This document shows positions 8,657 to 16,840 of a DNA stretch of 46,044 nt, in pieces. Under the pieces are notes generated by a model. The model saw nothing but the letters and a program-made list of their open reading frames with translations. It did not search any database and was not told the origin of the DNA. The stretch covers positions 1 through 46,044 of the forward strand of contig NZ_PIZV01000069.1 in assembly GCF_002835665.1 (NCBI RefSeq), given 5' to 3'. Numbering within the stretch: position 1 is the stretch's first letter; the number at the start of each line of letters is the position of its first letter. The stretch is from Chryseobacterium sp. PMSZPI (GTDB lineage: Bacteria; Bacteroidota; Bacteroidia; Flavobacteriales; Weeksellaceae). Made by a program: the position numbers and the translations under genes.

Positions 8657-9085
8657 ATGTTATATAAAGAGATTCATATTGGAAAATTTATTAAGGAGAG
8701 GGTTGATGAAAATGAAATAACCATCGAAAGAATATGCAAATTTCTGGGCAGAGATGAAGAAGCTGTCGAAAGGATGTATAACAGTAAATCAATAGATGCT
8801 GATCTTCTTCTGAGATGGAGTAAGTTATTAGAATATGACTTTTTCAGACTTTATAGTTCACATTTAATTTTATATGCTCCGCCGGCGGCAGTTAATAAAA
8901 ATCAACAGAAATCTGAAAAAATTCCTTATTTCAGAAAAAACATTTACACTCAGGAAATTAAAGAGTTTATCATGAAAAGAGTTCTGTCTGGTGAAATGAC
9001 GCAAAGTGAAGTCATCAAAGAATACTCTATTCCTAAAAGCACGCTCCACAGGTGGCTTCAAAAAAGTGATACTACTAACGGATAA
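8657..9085 (+). CDS. small helix-turn-helix protein of the flavobacterial transposase-like type (first of pair)
   Basis: 142 residues. The N-terminal half (about 1-75; ITIERICKFLGRDEEAVERMYNSKSIDADLLLRWSKLLEYDFFRLYSSHLILY) looks like a Cro/C1-type helical bundle. The C-terminal part (about 95-138; YTQEIKEFIMKRVLSGEMTQSEVIKEYSIPKSTLHRWLQK) is a classic transposase/resolvase-type helix-turn-helix. There is no DDE catalytic domain, so it is not a transposase on its own. The layout resembles a short HTH family common in Chryseobacterium. It is followed at 11 bases by a second HTH protein, suggesting a pair that acts together in DNA binding. Confidence 0.75.
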   Translation: MLYKEIHIGKFIKERVDENEITIERICKFLGRDEEAVERMYNSKSIDADLLLRWSKLLEYDFFRLYSSHLILYAPPAAVNKNQQKSEKIPYFRKNIYTQEIKEFIMKRVLSGEMTQSEVIKEYSIPKSTLHRWLQKSDTTNG

Positions 9086-9095
9086 AAGATACGAC

Positions 9096-9434
9096 ATGCG
9101 TCCCAATTATAAAAAGATTTACCTGGATATGCTTAGGATGGAACACCCTGAGAAATTAAAAGATCCCAAAATCAAGGAGTTTCTGGAAAAGCTTCATACC
9201 AGCGAAGATGTATTGAAGTTTAATGAAAAGCTTTTTAAACAATCCAAGGAAAACCAAAAACTCAAAACATATGATAAAAAAACAATGCTTAAACTTCTTG
9301 AATATCAAAAGAAGCATGGGCATTCTACCAGTTATATGTCTAGAAAATACAAAATAAGCAGAACTACTCTTGCAAAATGGAAAAGCATTTTTGAAGAAGA
9401 ACTTGAAGATACAATAAAAAAAACCGGTAAATAG
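9096..9434 (+). CDS. small helix-turn-helix protein (second of pair)
   Basis: 112 residues. The start at ATG 9096 (MRPNYKKIYLDML) is chosen over an upstream ATG at 9006 because that would overlap the preceding gene by 80 bases and add a non-conserved head. After a helical N-terminal half comes a homeodomain-like HTH (about 66-105): MLKLLEYQKKHGHSTSYMSRKYKISRTTLAKWKSIF. It pairs with the preceding HTH gene. Families like this are often named transposase by similarity, but no nuclease domain is present. Its role may be regulatory. Confidence 0.72.
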   Translation: MRPNYKKIYLDMLRMEHPEKLKDPKIKEFLEKLHTSEDVLKFNEKLFKQSKENQKLKTYDKKTMLKLLEYQKKHGHSTSYMSRKYKISRTTLAKWKSIFEEELEDTIKKTGK

Positions 9435-9571
9435 TCTACCAACCTTCTTCATAAAAAAGGAAATGATGACAAAAAAACGATGGGATTGCTTCACTTTGCC
9501 TGATAAAATCCTTCTATTATTCATTTTCAATAAAGAAATTGATATTTTCAGAATTTCAGGTTACTGTTTTA

Positions 9572-9579
9572 TAGCTTTG
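9572..9579 (+). promoter_or_regulatory. -7 promoter element of the VOC gene
   Basis: TAGCTTTG, a match to TAnnTTTG, 20-28 bases before the VOC start at 9600. Confidence 0.45.
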
Positions 9580-9599
9580 TTTTCAATAAAATCAGAGCT

Positions 9600-10049
9600 A
9601 TGATTAAAGGATTATATGAAACGCATGTTCAGGTAAGCAATTTGGAAAATGCCATTCAATTTTATACGAAAGTATTGGGATTGAAATTGGCTCATAGAGA
9701 TAAAACTAGGCCTATTGCATTTCTATGGATTGGTCAGAAAAAGGAATTTATGCTTGGGTTGTGGGAACAAAAAGAAAACCTTCAAACCAGACATTTTGCA
9801 TTTACCAGCACTCTAGAAGATATCCTGAATTATTCCGTAGAATTTTTAGAAAAGAAAGATTTAAAACCTTATAACTTTTTAAAAAACGGCAGCATTCAAC
9901 CTATGGTATTTGCCTGGATGCCTGCGTTGGCTATTTATTTTAACGACCCCGACGGCAACCAACTTGAATTTATCTCTATTCTGGAAGGCGAAGGAAAACC
10001 TGAATTGGGAGTTCTTACTTATGATGAATGGATACAGCAAAAACAATAA
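9600..10049 (+). CDS. VOC family (glyoxalase/bleomycin resistance-like) protein
   Basis: 149 residues, one vicinal-oxygen-chelate domain with paired beta-alpha-beta-beta-beta units: ETHVQVSNLENAIQFYTKVLGLKLAH at the start and AIYFNDPDGNQLEFISIL near the end. Metal-ligand candidates are His9 of the first unit and the Glu of the final LEFI strand. The family includes glyoxalase I, fosfomycin-resistance thiol transferases and dioxygenases; the substrate cannot be told. Monocistronic with its own promoter and a strong terminator right after it. Confidence 0.88.
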   Translation: MIKGLYETHVQVSNLENAIQFYTKVLGLKLAHRDKTRPIAFLWIGQKKEFMLGLWEQKENLQTRHFAFTSTLEDILNYSVEFLEKKDLKPYNFLKNGSIQPMVFAWMPALAIYFNDPDGNQLEFISILEGEGKPELGVLTYDEWIQQKQ

Positions 10050-10053
10050 TGAA

Positions 10054-10102
10054 AAAACGTTGCCTCATAAGTCAAATAATTTGATTGGTGAGGCAACGTT
10101 TT
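10054..10102. terminator. bidirectional intrinsic terminator
   Basis: A 14-bp perfect stem (AAAACGTTGCCTCA / TGAGGCAACGTTTT) with a 21-base loop, A-rich on the left and T-rich on the right, sits between the VOC gene and the convergent SWIM gene and can serve both. Confidence 0.8.
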
Positions 10103-10109
10103 ATTTTAA

Positions 10110-11453
10110 TTAAATATTGATCAGTTTCTTTACTGCCAAAATATGTTTGCATGGTCCTCTATCACCCTGATATTTACCAAACCATTCGCAGGTACAGCGT
10201 TCCTTGTCTTCTTCAACAATGACGGTGTGATGTACTCCTGTACCTTCCACTCTGGCTTCTGTTCTTTCTTTATTATTGCTTAAAATTTGAATTTTACCTT
10301 CTTCAATCAGCTTTTCTGCATTTTTCATACGGGGATTTAAACTCAAAATACGATTGAGCTTAAAAGGTAACCTACGGTAGAAAAATTCATTATTATCCAG
10401 ATCATATCCTAGTAACCCCATGGCAGCCAGTCTTCCTGTGAGATTATCTATTTTTTTCAATCCGATATTTTCCTCCAAAGCCAATATTGTAGAAGTAAAG
10501 GATTGATTGGCATAAGCATATTTATCTAAAGCATCCACCCATTCATCCGGTATATCTGCCGATAAAGTTTCCAGAATGGCTCCTTCTCCGGAAAAGCCTC
10601 TCCAACTTTCTCTTGACAAAGAGAAACTAAACCTTATATGCCCTAAACTTAATTGCCATGTTGTTGATTTCATGTTAGGATGTGAAAAAACCTGCACATG
10701 ATCAATATAAGGTAAAAGAGGTTCCAACAAGCGAAGTCTATGAAGACCTCCGATACAAACGGCATCTGTTGATTTGACAGGAGAAAATATCGGCTTATTT
10801 CCTCTTACAATCAAATAATAATCAGACTTTACTACTCCTTTAGGCATCCCTCGGAATAGTTGCTGAGTCTGAATTCTATTGAATGTATGTACCTTTTGTG
10901 ATTCTGACAAATAGATTTGAACAGTCCCAAGCCCCTTAATCCATTTCACAGGCAACGGAACCTTTCTTTCTACCACTTTTTCTTCTCCTTTATATAAACC
11001 AACTTCTTTTTCTCCTACAGAAAGCATAATCTTTTCATTGGGACGGATACATCCCAAAGCGGTTATCATGGGCTGGTTAAAATCTATATTGGTTGTTCCG
11101 TTCTCTAAAAACTCTCCATCCAAGCCTTCCGGCAACACATCCACTCTGGCATAGACACCTGCACAATGAGAGAACCCTTCGAAACGTAACCTTTGATTTC
11201 CAGCTGTTACGATAGGATCTTTAAGCTGGGCCATTTGAAATGGTGACAAGCTAAAATTAGATTTTACGATATTTGAGAGCGCAATCAAGCATCGTGCCAG
11301 AATAAAGGGCTGATCTACATTTCCCCAGAAGAAACAAGGAACATCAGTATTCTTCTGTATCTCACTGCACTTCGCAAGAAACAGCTCTTCCAGATCATCT
11401 TTTTTCTCTAACGATGATGACCGTGAATAATTGTAAGTAAGTGTATCTTCCAT
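10110..11453 (-). CDS. SWIM zinc finger domain-containing protein
   Basis: 447 residues. The SWIM zinc finger lies at the extreme C-terminus (about 415-445; CTCEWFGKYQGDRGPCKHILAV, the CxCx(n)CxH pattern). The rest has no motif that I recognise. SWIM fingers bind DNA or proteins. The gene begins three bases after the 899-residue DUF6493-like gene, so the two are almost certainly co-transcribed and likely work together; pairs of this kind recur in bacteria, but their role is unknown. Confidence 0.88.
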   Translation of the reverse strand: MEDTLTYNYSRSSSLEKKDDLEELFLAKCSEIQKNTDVPCFFWGNVDQPFILARCLIALSNIVKSNFSLSPFQMAQLKDPIVTAGNQRLRFEGFSHCAGVYARVDVLPEGLDGEFLENGTTNIDFNQPMITALGCIRPNEKIMLSVGEKEVGLYKGEEKVVERKVPLPVKWIKGLGTVQIYLSESQKVHTFNRIQTQQLFRGMPKGVVKSDYYLIVRGNKPIFSPVKSTDAVCIGGLHRLRLLEPLLPYIDHVQVFSHPNMKSTTWQLSLGHIRFSFSLSRESWRGFSGEGAILETLSADIPDEWVDALDKYAYANQSFTSTILALEENIGLKKIDNLTGRLAAMGLLGYDLDNNEFFYRRLPFKLNRILSLNPRMKNAEKLIEEGKIQILSNNKERTEARVEGTGVHHTVIVEEDKERCTCEWFGKYQGDRGPCKHILAVKKLINI

Positions 11454-11456
11454 AAT

Positions 11457-14156
11457 TTATTTCTTAAGGAGGAGATTGCAGATTTTTTTCAGACTCGAGT
11501 TTTCTTTCCAGTTATTTAGTTTGTCCTTTACTTCTCCATTGACTTGAGATTGGTTTAGAGCCAGAACCTCATGATAGACTTCCAGCAATTTTTTCAAATT
11601 GGTAACAGGACTTTCCATTTGAAGCAGTATATTTGATATCAAGCATTCTAATGCCTGATTATGATTCTTACTGATGTTCAGCATGTGATGCTGGATGAGA
11701 TCTGTTAATCTTTTGATAGGTGCCCATTCTAATTTTTCATGGTTTCCCACTACTTTCCCCAATTGCACATTATCTATCATTTGATGAGAAACCTTTTCAA
11801 GCCAGATTTCTGCAGCAATCCCTCTGATGGTTTTGTCACCGTCCAGAAAAATAGTGCCTAAAAACAGGTATCCCATTTCATTCAGCGGTCTTTTAATTTG
11901 GTAAAGGAATTGTGCTGTTTTCAAAACCAGATTTCGTTCATATACCTCTGCTATTCCGGAATAGAACAAACATGTTTTAGTAACTTTAGCCAAAACATTT
12001 GCCGGGGTATTAGGGAAACTTCCCATAAAGGCAGGGATTTCCGAAAAGCTTTTTTGCTCAGCTATGAAGTATTCTAGAAACAGTTTATTTTTTCTTTTTT
12101 CAAGATGATATTTGGGGATGGCAATGCTCAGTTCAACGGGATAATATGAGTTCTTTTTACTATCAATCGTTTTCCAGTTATAAATCCCTGAAAAGAATTC
12201 TTTAGGAATATGATCATATCCCAGTCCTTCAAATTCTTTAAACCCGATTTCCGGAGAACGCGTAATTCCGGCTGTCATCCACCATGAAGGATGTTCAATT
12301 TTTCCTTTTGGTGAAGCATTTTTATTAAAAAAGAATAACAAGAGTTCTTTATATTCTCCTTTTAATCTTCTTTCAACCTGTTTCAATACTTCGGAAGTAT
12401 TCTCCAATGCACAACGTTGAAGCGCCAATTGAACATCTAAGCTATTAGGTTCTATTTTTTTATTTTGATAAATCTCCAATCTTTCTATCAGTTTGAAAGG
12501 AGCTATCCAACAAGGAGAATGGGTCATCGTTGATAATAACGGAATCTGATCTCCCGATTGTATTTTATGGTAAACATCTATTGCAATTTCTTTAAAGACA
12601 GTCATTGCCAGATTTTCCACTCCAATGTTTTTTATGGGACCTATTTTTTTATGATAATTGGAATAAACTTCTCTTGTTGCTTCGTCTTCACAAGTTTTTT
12701 GATATATCTTCTCAATATTTTTCAGTTGTATTGGAAATTTTTCCAATAAACTTAATCCATAATTGATGATCAGATTGCATAGTAAAACATTAAAATAAGG
12801 AACTTCCCATCTTGCAATGGTTTTACAGGCTTTCTGAAATACAGGCTCCATTAATTTTACAGATTCCGTATTGGCTTCATGAGCAAAACGGATAAGTCCT
12901 GCCAAAGCAATATCATAATAATAGGTACCTGGATTTTCTATTGCTATAGGAAGCAAAAACATCAGATCTTCAAAACTTTCCGGTTCTTTAATCTGATTTT
13001 CATTTGTAATTAAAGATAATCTTTCGATGATAATGTCTTCTTCCAGTTCATATTGATTCTCTTCTATATATTTTGCCAAAAGTGGTCGGACATTCGTTAA
13101 TATATTTTCAGAATAATGGGCAAGTGCCTCTCTCATATTTTCAGAAGCAGCAATATATTTCAGTATGATCTTTGCTGTTTTAGACTGTATGCCGTCATCT
13201 TTACTTACAAAGGCGCTCGTTAAAGCAACTCCCAGCATTTCCGGGTCTACTTTTTTCTTTTGGAAAATTTTCTCTGTCAGTATCAAACTGGAGACCACTA
13301 CTGTTTTTATCTCTGAGCTTAATAAATTAGGGAGATAATGTGAAAATTCATTGCTTTTAAATGCAGGATTTGATACAATCTTCTTCAGATGTCCCAATAT
13401 TGTATTGACCGCTTTTGATTGTGCTGATGTTAAACCCGCTAATAATTCATTCTGCAGATCAATCAATTCTTCATCAGTTGGTTTTAGGGCTGTAAATGAG
13501 TCCATAAACCATCCTGTTACGTTTTTATTAAAATTTCTGTTGGATGCCAGAAGACATTCTTTCAGGAATCTTTTTCTTTCAATCTTTTGTTCTAAGACCA
13601 GCTTTTGAACCAACGGAAGCCATTCTTTACGAAAAGGCAGCGATTTGGATGGGTATTCACATAAATACCAAAAGTGAGTTTTTAAGGTTTCAGGATTTTG
13701 ATCCAGGTCTGAGGGATAGTTACTTAGATGATGTCCCAACAATTCAGGTTTAGGCTGTACATAACCTTTTTTTGTCCATCCTAAAATATGTTGATAATTA
13801 AAAGCTGTAAATTCTGCTTCTACGGAGTCGTTGATAAAGTCAGAAAACCAAACCGGGCACCCCCATTCTAATATCTGTTCCGTTTGATCAATATTACGGA
13901 AAAGACTCCAGTAATTTTTTCCAAAGGTTTTCTGATCCATACATACAAATGAAGCGATATCAATAATGCTATGTTGCTCTGTAGAGCCGGCAGTATGGTA
14001 AGAATTTTTAGTCATTACAATCTTACTTATCTCCCGATTCATTTTCTTAATTGTAGGGACCAGGGCTTTTCTTTCTTCCGCGCTAAGTTGCTTCAAAAAA
14101 GGGATTATCTCATGTGTTTTTTCCTCATTAAGGATCTCATAAAGTCTTTCTTTCAT
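11457..14156 (-). CDS. DUF6493-like large helical-repeat protein
   Basis: 899 residues, predicted almost entirely alpha-helical, with HEAT/ARM-like character through the middle (runs such as LLSSEIKTVVVSSLILTEKIFQKK and FVSKDDGIQSKTAKIILKYIA). No signal peptide or membrane segment; cytosolic. Length and the downstream SWIM partner fit the DUF6493 family. It may act as a scaffold that presents the SWIM protein to nucleic acid or a partner; that is inference. First gene of a two-gene operon. Confidence 0.75.
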   Translation of the reverse strand: MKERLYEILNEEKTHEIIPFLKQLSAEERKALVPTIKKMNREISKIVMTKNSYHTAGSTEQHSIIDIASFVCMDQKTFGKNYWSLFRNIDQTEQILEWGCPVWFSDFINDSVEAEFTAFNYQHILGWTKKGYVQPKPELLGHHLSNYPSDLDQNPETLKTHFWYLCEYPSKSLPFRKEWLPLVQKLVLEQKIERKRFLKECLLASNRNFNKNVTGWFMDSFTALKPTDEELIDLQNELLAGLTSAQSKAVNTILGHLKKIVSNPAFKSNEFSHYLPNLLSSEIKTVVVSSLILTEKIFQKKKVDPEMLGVALTSAFVSKDDGIQSKTAKIILKYIAASENMREALAHYSENILTNVRPLLAKYIEENQYELEEDIIIERLSLITNENQIKEPESFEDLMFLLPIAIENPGTYYYDIALAGLIRFAHEANTESVKLMEPVFQKACKTIARWEVPYFNVLLCNLIINYGLSLLEKFPIQLKNIEKIYQKTCEDEATREVYSNYHKKIGPIKNIGVENLAMTVFKEIAIDVYHKIQSGDQIPLLSTMTHSPCWIAPFKLIERLEIYQNKKIEPNSLDVQLALQRCALENTSEVLKQVERRLKGEYKELLLFFFNKNASPKGKIEHPSWWMTAGITRSPEIGFKEFEGLGYDHIPKEFFSGIYNWKTIDSKKNSYYPVELSIAIPKYHLEKRKNKLFLEYFIAEQKSFSEIPAFMGSFPNTPANVLAKVTKTCLFYSGIAEVYERNLVLKTAQFLYQIKRPLNEMGYLFLGTIFLDGDKTIRGIAAEIWLEKVSHQMIDNVQLGKVVGNHEKLEWAPIKRLTDLIQHHMLNISKNHNQALECLISNILLQMESPVTNLKKLLEVYHEVLALNQSQVNGEVKDKLNNWKENSSLKKICNLLLKK

Positions 14157-14655
14157 TTGTTTTCAATTTGGTAAATAATTTTCTCAGGTTATTTTTTCAT
14201 TCCCATTCTTTATAATACGTTTTGTAAAAGAGCAACAATTTCTTTCTATCTGTTGGATAATATTTCTTTAAATAATGAAATATTTCGAAGATTTTATAGT
14301 TCAGATTATCAATTACAACTCCTTGTCAATAAGTACCAATTCATTCCTTTCGGCTAAAATAACAAAAATTGATTGACAGGCAGTGAATTATCCCTAAAAA
14401 GTGAATTTTTTAACAAAATATTAAGTTAATGAAAGTACTTCTGACACTTAATTTAACTAAACAATAAAAAATCTCTGTCTTTAGAAATATGAAACAAATG
14501 AAAAAATATATCAGATTTTTCCTCTTTCTTTTGCTTTACACTTTACTGTATTTCTAATCTCTGTTATTTACTCCTATAAAAGCATCGAAAACAGGCACCT
14601 GTTCAAAAATTATAAAAAATGTTAAAATTAAAAAACCACAATTCATTAAAATACA
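14157..14655. other. intergenic region upstream of the MarR operon
   Basis: AT-rich stretch without a convincing gene. A 22-codon frame at 14489-14557 (plus strand) would encode a very hydrophobic peptide (MKQMKKYIRFFLFLLLYTLL), either a tiny membrane peptide or the start of a decayed gene, since frame-compatible sequence continues after the stop. Nothing else is seen. Confidence 0.35.
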
Positions 14656-14663
14656 TATATTTG
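14656..14663 (+). promoter_or_regulatory. -7 promoter element of the MarR operon
   Basis: TATATTTG, a perfect TAnnTTTG match, 37-44 bases upstream of the MarR start. No convincing -33 TTTG is seen. Confidence 0.6.
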
Positions 14664-14665
14664 CA

Positions 14666-14679
14666 AAGTAAAATTACTT
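14666..14679. promoter_or_regulatory. candidate MarR operator
   Basis: Inverted repeat AAGTAA-AA-TTACTT directly after the -7 element, covering the expected transcription start. The position suits autorepression by the MarR protein encoded next. Confidence 0.45.
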
Positions 14680-14699
14680 AACAAATCAAATACTTTTCA

Positions 14700-15125
14700 A
14701 TGATAAATTCTGAATTACTATTTTTAATCAACATTAACAAACTGCAATCGGTAATTGCAAGAAAGTTTGATTCTTTGAGCGTACATGGGCTGGGATTCAA
14801 TGACTTTGTGATTCTCTATATCCTCAATACATCTTCCGATAGTAAAATGCGTAGAATTGATCTGGCCGAAAAAATAGGGCTCACCGCCTCAGGAGTAACC
14901 CGTTTATTAAACCCTTTGGAAAAGATAGGGCTTGTTTCAAGAGAAACGAATGAGAGGGATGCAAGAGTAAGCTACGTGGTGATTACACCAAGCGGAAAGA
15001 AAGTATTTGAAGAAGCTAAAGTAACAGCCGAAAATATCGCCAAGGAAATTCTTTCTTCTAAAAAAAGTAAATCTTTAAAAACAGTGAGCGACCTCTTATT
15101 CGAATTAGGTGGAAACATACAATAA
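14700..15125 (+). CDS. MarR family transcriptional regulator
   Basis: 141 residues with a central winged helix: MRRIDLAEKIGLTASGVTRLLNPLEKIGLVSRE as helix-turn-helix and the wing TNERDARVSYVVIT with the conserved D-x-R. The first 40 and last 35 residues form the dimer helices. It heads an operon with a GIY-YIG-like protein, a DUF1330-like protein and a truncated hydrolase, and probably represses it through the inverted repeat over its promoter. Ligand unknown; phenolic or oxidative signals are common in the family. Confidence 0.9.
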   Translation: MINSELLFLININKLQSVIARKFDSLSVHGLGFNDFVILYILNTSSDSKMRRIDLAEKIGLTASGVTRLLNPLEKIGLVSRETNERDARVSYVVITPSGKKVFEEAKVTAENIAKEILSSKKSKSLKTVSDLLFELGGNIQ

Positions 15126-15132
15126 TTGAACA

Positions 15133-15474
15133 ATGAAAAATACATTAAAACAAGAGCTCAGAGAAAAAGCTAAAAATCATAAAATAACGATGGGAGTTCT
15201 TTCTCTAAAGAATAACATCAATGGGAAACAGTATATTCAAGGATCTCTAAATTTGGAAGCATTGGTTAACAAAATGAAGTTTTTATTAAACAGTGGACTA
15301 TTTACCCATAATACATCATTACAAAAAGACTGGGTCCAATATGGAGCTGAAGTTTTTAGTTTTGATTTTGCTGTCATCCTTGAACCACAGGAAAATAAAT
15401 ACATCAATGAGCGTCAGGAAATATTAAAAGCGGAGCAAGCTTTTATTTCTACCATTGAAACTGAATTATATTAA
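15133..15474 (+). CDS. GIY-YIG nuclease family-like small protein
   Basis: 113 residues, 7 bases after the MarR gene. The segment MGVLSLKNNINGKQYIQGSLNLEALVNKM corresponds to the GIY-YIG core in a degenerate form (GVL...YIQGS), like small flavobacterial proteins given that family name. The catalytic Arg and Glu of true GIY-YIG nucleases are not obvious, so nuclease activity is uncertain. Its place in a MarR operon suggests an accessory or stress role. Confidence 0.65.
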   Translation: MKNTLKQELREKAKNHKITMGVLSLKNNINGKQYIQGSLNLEALVNKMKFLLNSGLFTHNTSLQKDWVQYGAEVFSFDFAVILEPQENKYINERQEILKAEQAFISTIETELY

Positions 15475-15479
15475 AACAT

Positions 15480-15908
15480 ATGTCGGAAAAATATTTATCT
15501 CCCACTTTTGAGGCCGGAAAACATCTATTTCAGAAAAAGATAGAGGGCAGCATTGTAAACCTCAATTTAATAAGATTAAAAAAAGAAGCGGATTATTCTA
15601 AACACCCTGATTTGAAACCTAAAGAGCCAATTAGCGGTAGAGAGGCTTACTTTATCTATATCAAAGAAGCAGAACCTTTTTTAAAAGCAAATGGAGGAGA
15701 AATTTTATTTATTGGAAAAGGAGATCAATTTCTGATAGGCCCGGAGGATGAATGCTGGGATATTTGTATGTTGATCAAACAAAACAGTGTTAATGATTTT
15801 TTTAGTTTCGAGCAAAACGAAGACTATATGAAAATTACGGGACACAGAACTGCTGCTATTGAGGATTCAAGGTTGTTACCATTGGAAGAAGTTCTTTTTA
15901 ATAAATAA
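15480..15908 (+). CDS. DUF1330-like dimeric alpha-beta barrel protein
   Basis: 142 residues, 5 bases after the GIY-YIG-like gene. The C-terminal motif GHRTAAIEDSRLLPL and the GGEILFIGKGDQFLIGP stretch resemble DUF1330 / EthD-type ferredoxin-like folds that act as small monooxygenase or isomerase-like barrels. No cofactor motif is present. Third gene of the MarR operon. Confidence 0.65.
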   Translation: MSEKYLSPTFEAGKHLFQKKIEGSIVNLNLIRLKKEADYSKHPDLKPKEPISGREAYFIYIKEAEPFLKANGGEILFIGKGDQFLIGPEDECWDICMLIKQNSVNDFFSFEQNEDYMKITGHRTAAIEDSRLLPLEEVLFNK

Positions 15909-15909
15909 A

Positions 15910-16009
15910 ATGGAGACAATTAAAACTGGGGAAGTCAATTTAGCCTGCAAAATATTGGGCAAAGAAAATAACAATAATATTGTTCTGATTTCCGGATCTA
16001 TCATAAAAA
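15910..16009 (+). pseudogene. 5' remnant of an alpha/beta hydrolase gene
   Basis: ATG one base after the preceding stop codon, then about 33 codons (METIKTGEVNLACKILGK, NNNNIVLISGS) that look like the first two strands of an alpha/beta hydrolase, where the text normally continues into the oxyanion region. At 16010 the reading frame runs into a MITE-like element and stops at 16077. No hydrolase sequence follows the element before the exonuclease gene, so the rest is deleted. Confidence 0.6.
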
Positions 16010-16170
16010 AGAGGCTGTCTCCTCAAAAGCCAAATAATTTGGCTTTTGTCATTCTGACGAAGGAAGAATCTCTTTGACAACCAAATTATATGAGATTCTT
16101 CACTGCATTTCAGAACTTCGTTCGCAGACCTTCAGTCTGTGTTCAGAATGACACTTTTGAGGCAGCCTCT
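16010..16170. repeat. MITE-like inverted-repeat element
   Basis: 161 bases with terminal inverted repeats AGAGGCTGTCTCCTCAAAAG and, read on the minus strand, AGAGGCTGCCTCAAAAG. Inside, GTCATTCTGA and GAAGAATCTC recur inverted (TCAGAATGAC, GAGATTCTTC), and AAAGCCAAAT/ATTTGGCTTT forms a hairpin. No ORF of its own. It interrupts the hydrolase stump and may serve as terminator for the genes on both sides. Confidence 0.7.
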
Positions 16171-16193
16171 CAAGGCTAATGAATGAGTTCATT

Positions 16194-16745
16194 CTAATAG
16201 TTTTTCAGGCACCAGTGGAGAATTTTCGCAATATTTTTTGCATCATCCACACCTCTGTGATGGGTACCTTCCAGTGTCATTCCGAGTTCACCTAAAGCTC
16301 TGTTCATTCCGACACTTTTTCTGATTGTAGGATGAATTTCTCCAAATAATGTTTTTACATTAATATGGTCGTCACTCATCGGATAATCTGTATAGAATCT
16401 TCGGGCCTGATTCTGTAACATATTCAAATCATAGTTTCCGTAGCTTGCCCATGTAAGTTCTTCGGAATCGTACTCTGCCCGCAGGATATCAAAAGCATCG
16501 TCCAGCATAATTCCTTCATGATCCAGCATATTCTGTGTAAGCGTAGTAAGTTCCGTACAAAATGGACTCACCTTTGAATGCCGGGGTTTCACCAATATTC
16601 CTTCATTCTTGGAGATCTTACCGGTCTTTGCATTCATAATACAAACCCCAATCTCAATGATCTCACTTTCCTGTCCTCTTGGCGGCCGGTTTTCCCAACA
16701 TGTCGCTTCCAGGTCTACTATTAATATATTTTCTGTTGTTTTCAT
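16194..16745 (-). CDS. DEDDh 3'-5' exonuclease (KapD/ERI1-like)
   Basis: 183 residues covering a full DEDDh domain: Exo I IVDLEATCW (Asp11, Glu13), Exo II YGNYDLNML, and Exo III HHRGVDDAKN with the His-x4-Asp. The insertion pattern and CWENRPP motif resemble the KapD/ERI1 group, which trims 3' ends of structured RNA. It lies 88 bases after the RNA ligase gene, beyond a terminator, in the same direction. A role in 3'-end processing of tRNA or repair products is plausible from this neighbourhood but is inference. Confidence 0.88.
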   Translation of the reverse strand: MKTTENILIVDLEATCWENRPPRGQESEIIEIGVCIMNAKTGKISKNEGILVKPRHSKVSPFCTELTTLTQNMLDHEGIMLDDAFDILRAEYDSEELTWASYGNYDLNMLQNQARRFYTDYPMSDDHINVKTLFGEIHPTIRKSVGMNRALGELGMTLEGTHHRGVDDAKNIAKILHWCLKNY

Positions 16746-16805
16746 TTGTTTTTACATTTTGTTGTTTAATGCAATCATTTGACTTTTCAGTCAGACTTTT
16801 ACATG

Positions 16806-16840
16806 AAAAAAGTTTCGATAAAAATCACCGAAACTAGCTT
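16806..16840 (-). terminator. intrinsic terminator at the end of the RNA-repair genes
   Basis: Minus-strand stem AGTTTCG / CGAAACT (16829-16835 and 16811-16817) with an 11-base loop, followed by TTTTTTC. It begins at the RNA ligase stop codon, so the tRNA-repair transcript probably ends here and the exonuclease is read separately or by leakage. Confidence 0.7.

Noticed and set aside
15133..15474. Homing endonuclease
   Set aside because: Only a degenerate GIY-YIG core of 113 residues in a MarR operon, with no intron or intein context.
16010..16170. Active insertion sequence
   Set aside because: Only 161 bases and no transposase; at most a MITE or an IS remnant.
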